The notes beneath the pieces were generated by a model. The model ran no database searches. It was not told the origin of the DNA and saw only the letters and a list, made by a program, of their open reading frames with translations. Position numbers and translations under genes: made by a program. 32,231 nucleotides of DNA from Bacillota bacterium. Its GTDB lineage: Bacteria; Bacillota; Clostridia; Lachnospirales; Lachnospiraceae. Shown piece after piece: positions 23,913 to 32,157 of this stretch. The DNA is taken from contig JAEYFP010000048.1 in the NCBI GenBank assembly GCA_023402845.1, positions 1 to 32,231 on the forward strand, written 5' to 3'. The first letter of the stretch is position 1. Each line of letters opens with the position of its first letter.

Positions 23913-26147
23913 CTATCGTACTTCCTTCACCGTGATAAGTGCCCCGACAAAGTCTCCGGTCAAACCGCCAATAGAAATACCGGCATTCATCAGGGTATCT
24001 CCGTACAGCACAAAGCCGGCACCGCTCTTATTTGCGGCAGGAATACAGAGAACATCCTTCTCACAGAATACTTGATACCGCTTATCCGGTTCAAGCCCTT
24101 TTAATCGGATTCTTCTGCTGTGTACATTCGGTCGGCCCAGCACTTGAATAAACGTCACAAGCGCCTCTAAGCGGTCCTTACGCACAACCTCCCAGCAGTC
24201 AAAAAGGCCATTCTCACTGTAAGAGGCAATTCTGTAGTAATCACCCGTGCGCACAATCTCATTGTAAGCGTGGTACATCTCCACCTGCTTCGGGATTATG
24301 CTTCTGTCCGCCTCGGATATCTTTGTTATATCCAGCTCATAGCCAAAGGTCCCAGCCAGTGCCACATAGCCCCTCGTTTCAAACGGTGTGCTCCGTCCGA
24401 CCGTATGGTTCGGGCAGTCACTCACATGCGCTCCCATCGCCGAAAGCGGATAGACGAGCGCAGTCCCCTCCTGAATAGAAAGCCGCTCAATTGCATCGGT
24501 ATCGTCCGAGCACCAGATCTGCGGGCTGTAATAGAGCATCCCGGCATCAAAGCGTGCGCCGCCGCCCGAACAGTTTTCCAGCAGAATATACGGAAAATCA
24601 TGAACAAGCCGCTCCTGCATATCATAAACACCCAGCATATAACGGTGCATCAATTCCCCCTGCCGGTCCGCAGGAAGCCCGATACCGCCGATATCGCAAA
24701 GCTGACGGTTCATGTCCCACTTTACATAAGTAATATTGGCACTCCTTAGCACTTCAGATATCATCCGGTAGATTGCATCCACAATTTCCGGTCTGGAAAA
24801 GTCCAGCACATACTGATTTCTCAGCAGGGTCGCCGTGCGGTTCGGAATCTGAATCGCCCAATCGGGATGTGCCCGATATAAATCCGAATCCGGAGAGATC
24901 ATCTCCGGCTCGATCCAGATGCCAAACTCCATACCGAGCCGGTTCACCTCTTCGACAAGATTACCGAGACCGCCCTTAATTTTCTCCTCATTGACATACC
25001 AGTCGCCGAGCGCCATATTATCACTGCTGCGGTTTCCGAACCAACCGTCGTCCATGACGAGCATTTCAATGCCGTTTTGTTTGGCTTCTCTTGCAATTGC
25101 GATAAGCTTTTCGGTATCAAATTCAAAATAAGTTGCTTCCCAGTTATTGATCAGAATCGGGCGTTTTTTATCCTTAAACGGACTCCGGATCAGATGCTCC
25201 CGGTATAGATCATGAAACGTTTGACTCATACGGTCGATGCCTGTTGAGGAATAGACCATGACAACCTCAGGCGTTATAAACTCTTCGCCCGGCATCAGCT
25301 TCCAGGAAAAGCCCGCCGGATTAATCCCCATAACAGTGCGCACCCCGTCAAATTGGTTTCCTTCTGCTGCCGCAATAAAATTGCCTGAATAGACGAAGCT
25401 GAACCCGTAAATCTCACCGCTCTCCTGCGTTGTATGCTTGTCCGCAATCGCCAGAAACGGGTGCTCCTGATGACTCGATTCGCCGCGCAGGGAAGACACA
25501 ACCTGCTTTCCATAGCCGATCTTCCGCCTGTAAATGCGGCGTTCCCTTGCCCACGAACCATGCAGTGTAATCAGATCATATTCCTGATTGTCCATATCCA
25601 GACAGGCGGAAAGAGCTCTTTTTAAATACAGGGAACCGAAGCCCCCATTTTTGATACGCACGCTTCTCGTGATGACATTAAGCTTTTCAAACACCGTATA
25701 AACCAACACAGCCTCCAGCCCCGTAAGATTGTCCACTGTGGTCAATTCCAGTGTCGTACAATCGTCCGCATCTCCAAATGTAGCCGGAAGTCCCTGCAGT
25801 TTCGGCTTTCCTCCGTAAATTCGATGACTCTTATACAATAGCGACAGACCATGATGTCCGCCCTCCGTTTCTATCTCTATGCAGCTTTCTCTGAAGTCAC
25901 CGACTCCGTAAGTCGAATACTCCATCGGTGCGGAATCAAGAAAAGAACCTCTGTCCCGGTTGTTGATACTCGGAATAAACGGAGCTTCATCAATCCTCGT
26001 CAGATAGGCCACGGATTGATCACTGATTTTTTTTCCGTAATAAGCATGCAGCAAAAACTGTTCCCGATCCGCCGCACAGATTACATAAGAAGCTTCCGGC
26101 GTATCCAGTTTCCAGCTATTGCTTTCCTCAAAATATTGGATTCCCAT
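23913..26147 (-). CDS. GH36 alpha-galactosidase (RafA/AgaA type), mannan locus
   Basis: The protein has 744 residues, no signal peptide, the standard length of clostridial/bacillar tetrameric alpha-galactosidases. Beta-sandwich domain to about 325; barrel with NNWEATYF (334-341), VMDDGWFG (364-371), IWIEPEMISPDSDL (410-423), nucleophile D478 in YVKWDMNRQL, ENCSGGGARFDAGML and acid/base segment SDDTD (547-551). MGAHVSDCPNHTVGR follows. It hydrolyses terminal alpha-1,6-galactose from galactomannan or raffinose-type sugars. TTAGGAGGAG precedes the ATG. A possible own promoter lies at 26189-26217, and it is cotranscribed with the second GH36 gene. Confidence 0.97.
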   Translation of the reverse strand: MGIQYFEESNSWKLDTPEASYVICAADREQFLLHAYYGKKISDQSVAYLTRIDEAPFIPSINNRDRGSFLDSAPMEYSTYGVGDFRESCIEIETEGGHHGLSLLYKSHRIYGGKPKLQGLPATFGDADDCTTLELTTVDNLTGLEAVLVYTVFEKLNVITRSVRIKNGGFGSLYLKRALSACLDMDNQEYDLITLHGSWARERRIYRRKIGYGKQVVSSLRGESSHQEHPFLAIADKHTTQESGEIYGFSFVYSGNFIAAAEGNQFDGVRTVMGINPAGFSWKLMPGEEFITPEVVMVYSSTGIDRMSQTFHDLYREHLIRSPFKDKKRPILINNWEATYFEFDTEKLIAIAREAKQNGIEMLVMDDGWFGNRSSDNMALGDWYVNEEKIKGGLGNLVEEVNRLGMEFGIWIEPEMISPDSDLYRAHPDWAIQIPNRTATLLRNQYVLDFSRPEIVDAIYRMISEVLRSANITYVKWDMNRQLCDIGGIGLPADRQGELMHRYMLGVYDMQERLVHDFPYILLENCSGGGARFDAGMLYYSPQIWCSDDTDAIERLSIQEGTALVYPLSAMGAHVSDCPNHTVGRSTPFETRGYVALAGTFGYELDITKISEADRSIIPKQVEMYHAYNEIVRTGDYYRIASYSENGLFDCWEVVRKDRLEALVTFIQVLGRPNVHSRRIRLKGLEPDKRYQVFCEKDVLCIPAANKSGAGFVLYGDTLMNAGISIGGLTGDFVGALITVKEVR

Positions 26148-26188
26148 TCCTTACTCCTCCTAATAGACCTTTGTATCACATTATTTAT

Positions 26189-26217
26189 AGTTTACCTATT
26201 TAAAATGCAGAAATCAA
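26189..26217 (-). promoter_or_regulatory. Possible promoter of the GH36 pair
   Basis: On the minus strand TTGATT (26212-26217), a 17-nt spacer and TAAACT (26189-26194), each 4 of 6 to consensus. A 16-mer starting at the -10 matches a segment upstream of the epimerase gene at 13 of 16 positions. Confidence 0.4.
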
Positions 26218-26252
26218 TAGCATTCTTAACAAGGGGATCTCCTGTTTCCCGT

Positions 26253-27404
26253 CTACCCTGCAACAATCAAACCTGCCAGATAAAACGGAGCCTGGTCTCT
26301 AGCATCTGCATCCATGATACGGATTTCGACCTTGTGTTTTCCCCTGCTGCCGTGATGCAGCAGTCTGTCAAGCTGCAGCTTATCTCCCCAGTCCTGCTCA
26401 AAATTACTATCCAAAATCACCGCCTGCTCTTCCTTTCCGTCCACGATCGCTTCCGCAACCGGTGCCGGCCGTTTCACAGATTTACGATACTGTACGGCAA
26501 TATTTCTTCCCTCCACTTCAAACACAATAGAGTCCCCTGCTTTTTCAGCGATCCAGCCATTTACAAACACATCCCGCAGCATCCCTGCCTCTCGCCGATC
26601 CTTGACGAAGCCTTCAGAAAGGCATACACAGCCGCTGTCCTTCTGTATGCGCACGGCATTTTCATAAGTATTCCCGGTAACCGGTACCCTTCGCAGCAAA
26701 ACAGCCTCCTCATGCACCTCTCTTTCTTTCCTGACCTTCTCTAAAAATGAAGTGATCAGAGCCGCAAGTATCCGGTGTCCCTGATCATTTGGATGCAGAT
26801 TGTCCTGTGAAAGATCCGCAATGGGAACCTTTCCTTCTTTGATAAGCGGATAAACGCTTTTTCTCATGCTGACACAGGGCAGCTCGTATGCTTTGCCTAT
26901 TTCAGAATGTATCTCCTCTGCACTGCCGCCATCATCATATCTTACATTATGAACAAGCAAAAGTGCCGGCTCCCATTCTGATCCATAGATCCTTCGCACG
27001 AGACCCTCATAGGTCTCTCTGAATAAATCAGTTTCGTCAATTCCTTCTATATCATTGTCATTGACACTGAATTCCACAACAATGAAATCCGGTTTTGCAT
27101 CCAGCAGATCCGACTGCACACGTGCTGCCCCAAAATGGGATGTGGTGGCACCGATTCCCGCATTGACATAAGTGATTTCTGCCTTCGGAAAATTTTTCTT
27201 CCACCACTGATATACACAATAGGCATAGCAGTTTTCATGGCAGCTTGCACCGGCATCCTGTGTAATCGAACCGCCGATAAATCCAACTGTCAGTTTTCCT
27301 CCTGCCTCTGCTCTTCTCATAACCTTTTTTATTCGTTCCCAGTTTCCTCTGTTTACCATTCCATCGGCAGCTGCGAGAATCAGCTGTTGTCCTGTTTCAT
27401 CCAT
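26253..27404 (-). CDS. SGNH acetyl esterase, CE17-like, with C-terminal CBM35-like domain
   Basis: The protein has 383 residues, no signal peptide. SGNH blocks: GFIGGSITQ with nucleophile S46, NAGIGATTSHFG near 81, EFSVND (N115) and DNLHPND with D201/H204. From about residue 235 a beta-rich domain ending VEIRIMDADARDQAPFYLAGLIV fits a CBM35. In Roseburia intestinalis the paired enzyme RiCE17 removes axial 2-O-acetyl groups from mannooligosaccharides and works beside RiCE2; the same gene pair occurs here, two nt apart. Assignment to CE17 is by domain order and context. Confidence 0.87.
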   Translation of the reverse strand: MDETGQQLILAAADGMVNRGNWERIKKVMRRAEAGGKLTVGFIGGSITQDAGASCHENCYAYCVYQWWKKNFPKAEITYVNAGIGATTSHFGAARVQSDLLDAKPDFIVVEFSVNDNDIEGIDETDLFRETYEGLVRRIYGSEWEPALLLVHNVRYDDGGSAEEIHSEIGKAYELPCVSMRKSVYPLIKEGKVPIADLSQDNLHPNDQGHRILAALITSFLEKVRKEREVHEEAVLLRRVPVTGNTYENAVRIQKDSGCVCLSEGFVKDRREAGMLRDVFVNGWIAEKAGDSIVFEVEGRNIAVQYRKSVKRPAPVAEAIVDGKEEQAVILDSNFEQDWGDKLQLDRLLHHGSRGKHKVEIRIMDADARDQAPFYLAGLIVAG

Positions 27405-27406
27405 TA

Positions 27407-28477
27407 TTATGCCTGCTTTCCTGATTCATCGTTCCAGATCGATTCTCCGAAGGATTCGATAAATGCGCTTAACTCCCCTGCCATCTTCTCCGCTTCGGGT
27501 TTTCGAATATGCCCCGGCGTGCCGCAGCCGTTATTGCTGTAAAGAAAATGTACAATTTTTTTATCATTTATTTGATTGCATACTGCTTCGATTGAACGGT
27601 CCCAGCGGACATCATGCTCCAAAATCGTCGTAGATGCGATAATCAGCGCATTGGAATATTGGCTCCGCAGCCTTCTCAGCAGTCTTTCATAAGCCTCCCG
27701 CCAGAGGACCGCCTTTTCACACGAATCGTCTGCCTTCATATAATCCTCGGGAAAACTATCATTCTGCCCGATTGCTACAATGACGACATGCGGCGTATAG
27801 AGCGAAAAATCCCATGCGGTCACCTTCCCGAGCTCGGGATTATATTTTAACTTATCGTATCGGCTTTCCATACCCAGATAGCCAAAATCCGGCGCAAAAT
27901 AGCCCGTCCCGTCCAAAAGTGCAATCCCGCCCTGTGCGATATCATGAAGCTGCGCATTGAGCATCCGTGCCGTATAAGCAGCATAGGAAAAATAAACGTT
28001 GGAATACTGACCGTTATGCACAGGGTCCTGCTTTCCTGCATACTCAAGCGCCTCCGATACCTCTCCTGCGGAAACGGAATCTCCGTATACCTCAATCCTG
28101 CGTTCCGGCAGCGGCGATGCCGCCTTCATCTGCGCTCCATCTTCCACTACAAATCCTAAAAATTCAAAATAATGGCAGGCATCCTGTCTTTTAAATAAGA
28201 ACAATTCGTGCTCACCCTCCGGCAGGTCATCCTCCAGTACAAGCGTTACTTCTTCACTGCTTTCAGGAAGCCGCACCCTTCCTTGTACGCCGTCAATTAC
28301 ATAACCAAGATTATTTTCCCAGCAGACATGATGATTCCTGACTCTGATGCTGATACTCTTTCCTGTAAAAATCGTCGTGATTGAACTGTATGGATAGATG
28401 AATACCGGCGCCTCCTTCTTCGTAAAATCAATTCTGCCGCAGTAGATCAATGCGGCGTTGTCCGAACTAATGATCAT
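27407..28477 (-). CDS. Acetyl-mannan esterase, CE2 family
   Basis: The protein has 356 residues, no signal peptide. CE2 layout: N-terminal jelly-roll (about 1-115, with FTGKSISIRVRN and the HYFEFLGF strand), then an SGNH domain with YGDSVSAGE (nucleophile S134), VVIVAIGQND (N239) and GCGTPGHIRKPEAE (H323). CE2 enzymes deacetylate 3-O, 4-O and 6-O positions of mannose in acetylated mannan; the CE17-like neighbour would cover 2-O. The gene follows GH130_1 by 50 nt with a stem-loop in the gap. AGGAGGAAA precedes the ATG. Confidence 0.89.
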   Translation of the reverse strand: MIISSDNAALIYCGRIDFTKKEAPVFIYPYSSITTIFTGKSISIRVRNHHVCWENNLGYVIDGVQGRVRLPESSEEVTLVLEDDLPEGEHELFLFKRQDACHYFEFLGFVVEDGAQMKAASPLPERRIEVYGDSVSAGEVSEALEYAGKQDPVHNGQYSNVYFSYAAYTARMLNAQLHDIAQGGIALLDGTGYFAPDFGYLGMESRYDKLKYNPELGKVTAWDFSLYTPHVVIVAIGQNDSFPEDYMKADDSCEKAVLWREAYERLLRRLRSQYSNALIIASTTILEHDVRWDRSIEAVCNQINDKKIVHFLYSNNGCGTPGHIRKPEAEKMAGELSAFIESFGESIWNDESGKQA

Positions 28478-28499
28478 GTTGATTTCCTCCTATTTAATA

Positions 28500-28520
28500 A
28501 AGAGCCCGCTTTGGGCTCTT
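28500..28520 (-). other. Intercistronic stem-loop between GH130_1 and the CE2 gene
   Basis: AAGAGCCC (28500-28507) pairs with GGGCTCTT (28513-28520), 5-nt loop, followed on the minus strand by TATTAAAT rather than a pure T run. Likely a partial terminator or processing/stability element. Confidence 0.55.
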
Positions 28521-28527
28521 CTATTAA

Positions 28528-29703
28528 TTAATTTTCATTTGCAAGCAGTTCGAGATTTTTCCGAATCAGCTCACAGCGCTGTGCAACACACGCAACAGAA
28601 CGAAGCGGATCCTCCGGTGTATGAAACACGTAATCGACGAGCTGATCAATCGTTGTTGTCGCAACATGCATTCTCGTATCCGAAGAAGCATAGTAAATAA
28701 ATACTTCCCCGTTATCCCTTGCGATTGCACCGTTTGTAAACACAACGTTTGATACATCACCGACGCGCTCCCTTCCAAGAGGTACAAGCAGGACACCGCT
28801 TGGTTCCGCAATAACCCTTGCCGGGTCCTTTAAATCGGTTGCAAACGCATAAATAACATAACGCAGGCCCGCCGCTGTATTGCGGACGCCGTGTGCGATA
28901 TGGATCCAGCCTTTTTCTGTCTTGATCGGCACACAGCCCGCACCGTTTTTCGCCTCGGTAATTGTATGATACTTTCTCTTGCTCGTAATGATTTCCTCAT
29001 CGATGACGGCATGCGTAATATCATCGCACAGGCCAAAGCCGATACCGCCGCCCGAACCGGTGTCGATAAAATCATCCATCGGTCTTGTATAGAATGCATA
29101 CTTTCCATTTACAAATTCAGGATGCAGCACAACATTCCTTTGCTGCGGAGAATTTAAAGTCTTTAAGTTTTCGAGACGCTCCCATGTCTTTAAGTCCTTC
29201 GTGCGAACGATGCCTGCTGCCGCAACTGCCGCCGACAGGTCATTAACAGTTGTATCCTTGGATTCCGAGCAGAACACGCCGTAAATATAGCCATCCTCGT
29301 GCTTCGTCAGGCGCATGTCATAGACATTTGTCTCCTCCGGACACAGATCCTCAAGCAAAATCGGATAGTCCCAAAAATGGAAGCCATCCACACCGCTGTC
29401 ACTCTCAGCAATTCCAAAAAAAGATTTCCGATCGTTGCCCTCAATCCTGGCGACAAGATAAAACTTTCCGTCTAACTCGATCGCTCCGGAATTCATCACG
29501 GCATTTACACCGAGTCGTTCCATAAAATACGGATTCGTTTCCACATTCAGATCATATTTCCAAGTGAGGGGAATATGTCTTCTCGTCAGCACCGGGTATT
29601 CCCAGCGGTCAAAAATCCCGTTATAAATATCGGACTTCCTGTTAGGTTTTGCAAGAACTCTGTTGTACTTTTCCATTTCCACATAATAATTAGGATGCAG
29701 CAT
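28528..29703 (-). CDS. 4-O-beta-D-mannosyl-D-glucose phosphorylase (GH130_1-like)
   Basis: The protein has 391 residues starting MLHPNYYVEMEKY; AGGAGG is 7 nt before the ATG, while a TTG one codon upstream is less likely. GH130 features: IYNGIFDRWEYPVLTRRHIPLTWKYDLN, GVNAVMNSGAIELDGKFYLVARIEGNDRKSFFG, and PEETNVYDMRLTKHEDGYIYGVFC. Also DTGSGGGIGFG and TEKGWIHIAHGVRNT, the spacing seen in Bacteroides and Ruminococcus mannosylglucose phosphorylases. It phosphorolyses Man-beta-1,4-Glc to mannose-1-phosphate and glucose. It overlaps the 2-epimerase gene, which supplies this substrate from mannobiose, by 14 nt. Confidence 0.94.
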   Translation of the reverse strand: MLHPNYYVEMEKYNRVLAKPNRKSDIYNGIFDRWEYPVLTRRHIPLTWKYDLNVETNPYFMERLGVNAVMNSGAIELDGKFYLVARIEGNDRKSFFGIAESDSGVDGFHFWDYPILLEDLCPEETNVYDMRLTKHEDGYIYGVFCSESKDTTVNDLSAAVAAAGIVRTKDLKTWERLENLKTLNSPQQRNVVLHPEFVNGKYAFYTRPMDDFIDTGSGGGIGFGLCDDITHAVIDEEIITSKRKYHTITEAKNGAGCVPIKTEKGWIHIAHGVRNTAAGLRYVIYAFATDLKDPARVIAEPSGVLLVPLGRERVGDVSNVVFTNGAIARDNGEVFIYYASSDTRMHVATTTIDQLVDYVFHTPEDPLRSVACVAQRCELIRKNLELLANEN

Positions 29704-30868
29704 CAATTTTCCTCCTTATGATTTCCATACACATTCTCCCGTTATGATACGGGCATTTCCACGGTTCCACAATCGGCTTGTCCTCATCGGGCTTTCCGTT
29801 TTCATCGACTTGCCAGAACCACTCGGAACCGCTGCGCTTGTCGATCACATACCGCTTGATGAAGCCCCATGTATCAACGGCTGCCTGCAGATATTCCGTC
29901 CTTGCCGGATCCTTTTCATAGCCGTTTAAAAATCCGACAACGGTTTCTGCCTGCACCCACCATACCCGCCTCTTATCATCCACGCCTTTTTCGCATTCAT
30001 TCATCAGGGAATGACCGGTATAAGCGCGCTCATAGATTTTCTTTGTCAGCGCCTTTGTGACCGGTCTCATTTTGGCAGTATAGGATTCGTCATTCAGTAC
30101 CTCGCAGCCGCGATCGACAAGCCATGCCGTCTCAATGTCATGTCCGTAGGAATGCAGATCAAGGATACTGTTCATGCTTTTATCAAAAAAGACCTCCTGC
30201 CTCTGCAAAACGGGATTATAAATTTTATCTGCGATCATGTCCATCATAAAGCACAGACGCGCTCCGGTAAAGGGATCCTTCGTCACGCGGTATAGCTCCG
30301 TATAAGCCTCAAATACATGGAGCAGTGTGTTCATTGTCTTTTCTGCGATAACACCATTTTCCGACAGCTTCTCATTGCTTTCGGGCTGAAACTCACGGGT
30401 AAACGCTTCCAGATATCCCACATCATCCGTACAATGCTTCTCAATTACTTGCTGAAGATCACGCGCAAGGACAAGTGCCTTCTCGTCCCCCGATGCATCA
30501 TAATACGCAGACAACGCATAAATCGCAAATGCCTGATTGTATGTATGCTTTGTGCTGTCCTTCACTGTTCCGTCATAATTTAAAGACCAATATACACCGC
30601 CATATTCAGCGTCAACACAGCTCTCCCTCATAAATGCATAGGCATGTGCCGCCTCCTCCAGCAGACTCTGATCACCCAGTGTCAAATAAGCGTTTGAAAA
30701 GAACCATAAAATCCTGCTATTGAGGATACATCCCTTTTCCGCATTTTTATCAAGTACCAGATCATAGTCCAGCCAGCCGTAATATCCACCGTTTACTTCA
30801 TCCCTTAGATTTTTCCAAAAAGGGATGAGATCTTTTTGCAGATGCTCCGTCACTTCCTGAATCCACAT
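29690..30868 (-). CDS. Mannobiose/cellobiose 2-epimerase (AGE superfamily)
   Basis: The protein has 392 residues, standard for the family. An (alpha/alpha)6 barrel with typical motifs: LIPFWKNLRDEVNGGYYGWLDYD (N-terminus), GCILNSRILWFFSNAY, YGGVYWSLNYDG, TKHTYNQAFAIYALSAYY, the catalytic-histidine segments HVFEAYTELY and DLHSYGHDIETAWL, and VWWVQAETVVGFLNGY. It converts beta-1,4-mannobiose to mannosyl-glucose in the cytosol for GH130_1. GGAGGAG precedes the ATG. It heads a transcript from the promoter at 30977-31005. Confidence 0.94.
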   Translation of the reverse strand: MWIQEVTEHLQKDLIPFWKNLRDEVNGGYYGWLDYDLVLDKNAEKGCILNSRILWFFSNAYLTLGDQSLLEEAAHAYAFMRESCVDAEYGGVYWSLNYDGTVKDSTKHTYNQAFAIYALSAYYDASGDEKALVLARDLQQVIEKHCTDDVGYLEAFTREFQPESNEKLSENGVIAEKTMNTLLHVFEAYTELYRVTKDPFTGARLCFMMDMIADKIYNPVLQRQEVFFDKSMNSILDLHSYGHDIETAWLVDRGCEVLNDESYTAKMRPVTKALTKKIYERAYTGHSLMNECEKGVDDKRRVWWVQAETVVGFLNGYEKDPARTEYLQAAVDTWGFIKRYVIDKRSGSEWFWQVDENGKPDEDKPIVEPWKCPYHNGRMCMEIIRRKIDAAS

Positions 30869-30965
30869 AACATACTCCTCCGATTGTTATAAACATTGGA
30901 ACAGCGAGCCTGTTCACAGATAAGACCCGCCGTTTCATTTGCTTAATTAACTTAATTTTTCATGA

Positions 30966-30978
30966 TTTATAACTTAAT
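30966..30978 (-). promoter_or_regulatory. Candidate mannan-locus operator, epimerase side
   Basis: ATTAAGTTATAAA on the minus strand, overlapping the -10. It matches 11 of 13 bases of 32145-32157 upstream of the GH130_2 gene. A low-complexity AT background makes this tentative. Confidence 0.3.
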
Positions 30979-31005
30979 AATAAACGAAAATGTTACTAAT
31001 TGCAA
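30977..31005 (-). promoter_or_regulatory. Sigma-A promoter of the epimerase-GH130_1-esterase unit
   Basis: On the minus strand TTGCAA (31000-31005), a 17-nt spacer and TATTAT (30977-30982). It lies 108 nt upstream of the epimerase start. Confidence 0.65.
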
Positions 31006-31076
31006 TACCCTTTCTCATCTTTTTTATACGATTACTTACCACACTGTCTCTCTTCCACAGCAATCAGACTGACCGC

Positions 31077-32099
31077 TCAGCGCCTGCCCAATTCTCTGTC
31101 ACTCTCCGTCAAAACGCTGTGTTCCTTAATATAAGTCATGATTTCATCAAACTTTGTGAATGCCAAACCGACATAGCTGTCCGCCGCCCCATAATACAAA
31201 GCGATCTTTCCGCTCTCAGGATCATGGATGGTTGCGCACGGGAAAATGACATTCGGCACAAAGCCGCTCTCCTCATACGATTCCTCCGGCGTCAGCAGAA
31301 AGTTTTCACACCGGTATTTCACAACAGAGGGCTGTTCCAGATCCAGAATCGCTCCTCCGATACTGTATACAAACCCGTTGCACGTACTGCTCACGCCATG
31401 ATAAAACATGAGCCACCCTTCCGATGTTTCAATCGGCGAAGCACCGCCGCCTATTTTCACAGATTCCCACCATTCACTGCCCTTTCCCATCACATGACGG
31501 TGTTTTCCCCAATACACAAGATCAGGGCTTTCACTCAGAAAAATATCTCCAAACGGTGTATGCCCGCTGTCGCTCGGTCTGGAGAGCAATACAAAATTGC
31601 CGTTTATTTTTCTTGGAAATAACACTGCGTTCCTATTATACGGAATAAACGGATTTTCTAAGCGGACAAACTTTTTGAAATCAGACGTTTTTGCCATGCC
31701 GATCGAAGCGCCGTAAAAATCCTGACACCAAATGATATAGTAAGTATCCTCCACCTTTACCAGCCGCGGATCATACGCATACGGGGGCATGAACGGTCTG
31801 CCCTCCTCATCCTCAAACGGGATTTTTTCTTTGTCAAAAATCCATCGAATTCCATCCTCGCTGTGTCCCAGATAAATATATGGAACGCCGTTTGTTTGTT
31901 CTCCGCGAAATACACCGATAAATTTTCCTTCATACGGCATAACCGCACTATTAAAAATCCGCGCTACATTCTCAATCGGATTTCTTCCGATAATCGGATT
32001 AGCACGATAACGCCAGATAGGGGCACCCTTTAAACCCTCCGGTCTTTCCTGCCAGGGTACGTTTTCCACAGCGGGAGCAATCATTTTTATCTCATTCAT
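31077..32099 (-). CDS. Beta-1,4-mannooligosaccharide phosphorylase (GH130_2-like)
   Basis: The protein has 340 residues starting MNEIKMIAPAVENVPW. CGAGGAGAA before this ATG decides the start; the frame is open 30 codons further up but without a ribosome binding site. GH130 features: IWRYRANPIIGRNPIENVARIFNSAVMPYEGKFIGVFRGEQ, PPYAYDPRLVKVEDTYYIIWCQD, YNRNAVLFPRKINGNFVLLSRPSD, ESVKIGGGASPIETSEGWLMFYHGV and FPCATIHD near the end. It takes mannose off the non-reducing end of mannooligosaccharides as mannose-1-phosphate. It precedes the epimerase/GH130_1 pair; together they complete phosphorolytic mannan degradation as in Roseburia. Confidence 0.93.
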   Translation of the reverse strand: MNEIKMIAPAVENVPWQERPEGLKGAPIWRYRANPIIGRNPIENVARIFNSAVMPYEGKFIGVFRGEQTNGVPYIYLGHSEDGIRWIFDKEKIPFEDEEGRPFMPPYAYDPRLVKVEDTYYIIWCQDFYGASIGMAKTSDFKKFVRLENPFIPYNRNAVLFPRKINGNFVLLSRPSDSGHTPFGDIFLSESPDLVYWGKHRHVMGKGSEWWESVKIGGGASPIETSEGWLMFYHGVSSTCNGFVYSIGGAILDLEQPSVVKYRCENFLLTPEESYEESGFVPNVIFPCATIHDPESGKIALYYGAADSYVGLAFTKFDEIMTYIKEHSVLTESDRELGRR

Positions 32100-32144
32100 A
32101 GGTAATTCTCCTCGTATAATATTTTTTAGATACATAAATGTACC

Positions 32145-32157
32145 TTGATCACTTAAT
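32145..32157 (-). promoter_or_regulatory. Candidate mannan-locus operator, GH130_2 side
   Basis: ATTAAGTGATCAA on the minus strand, sharing 11 of 13 bases with the segment at the epimerase promoter. No convincing -35/-10 pair could be fixed around it; a TTGACA occurs at 32206-32211 without a well-spaced -10. Confidence 0.3.
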
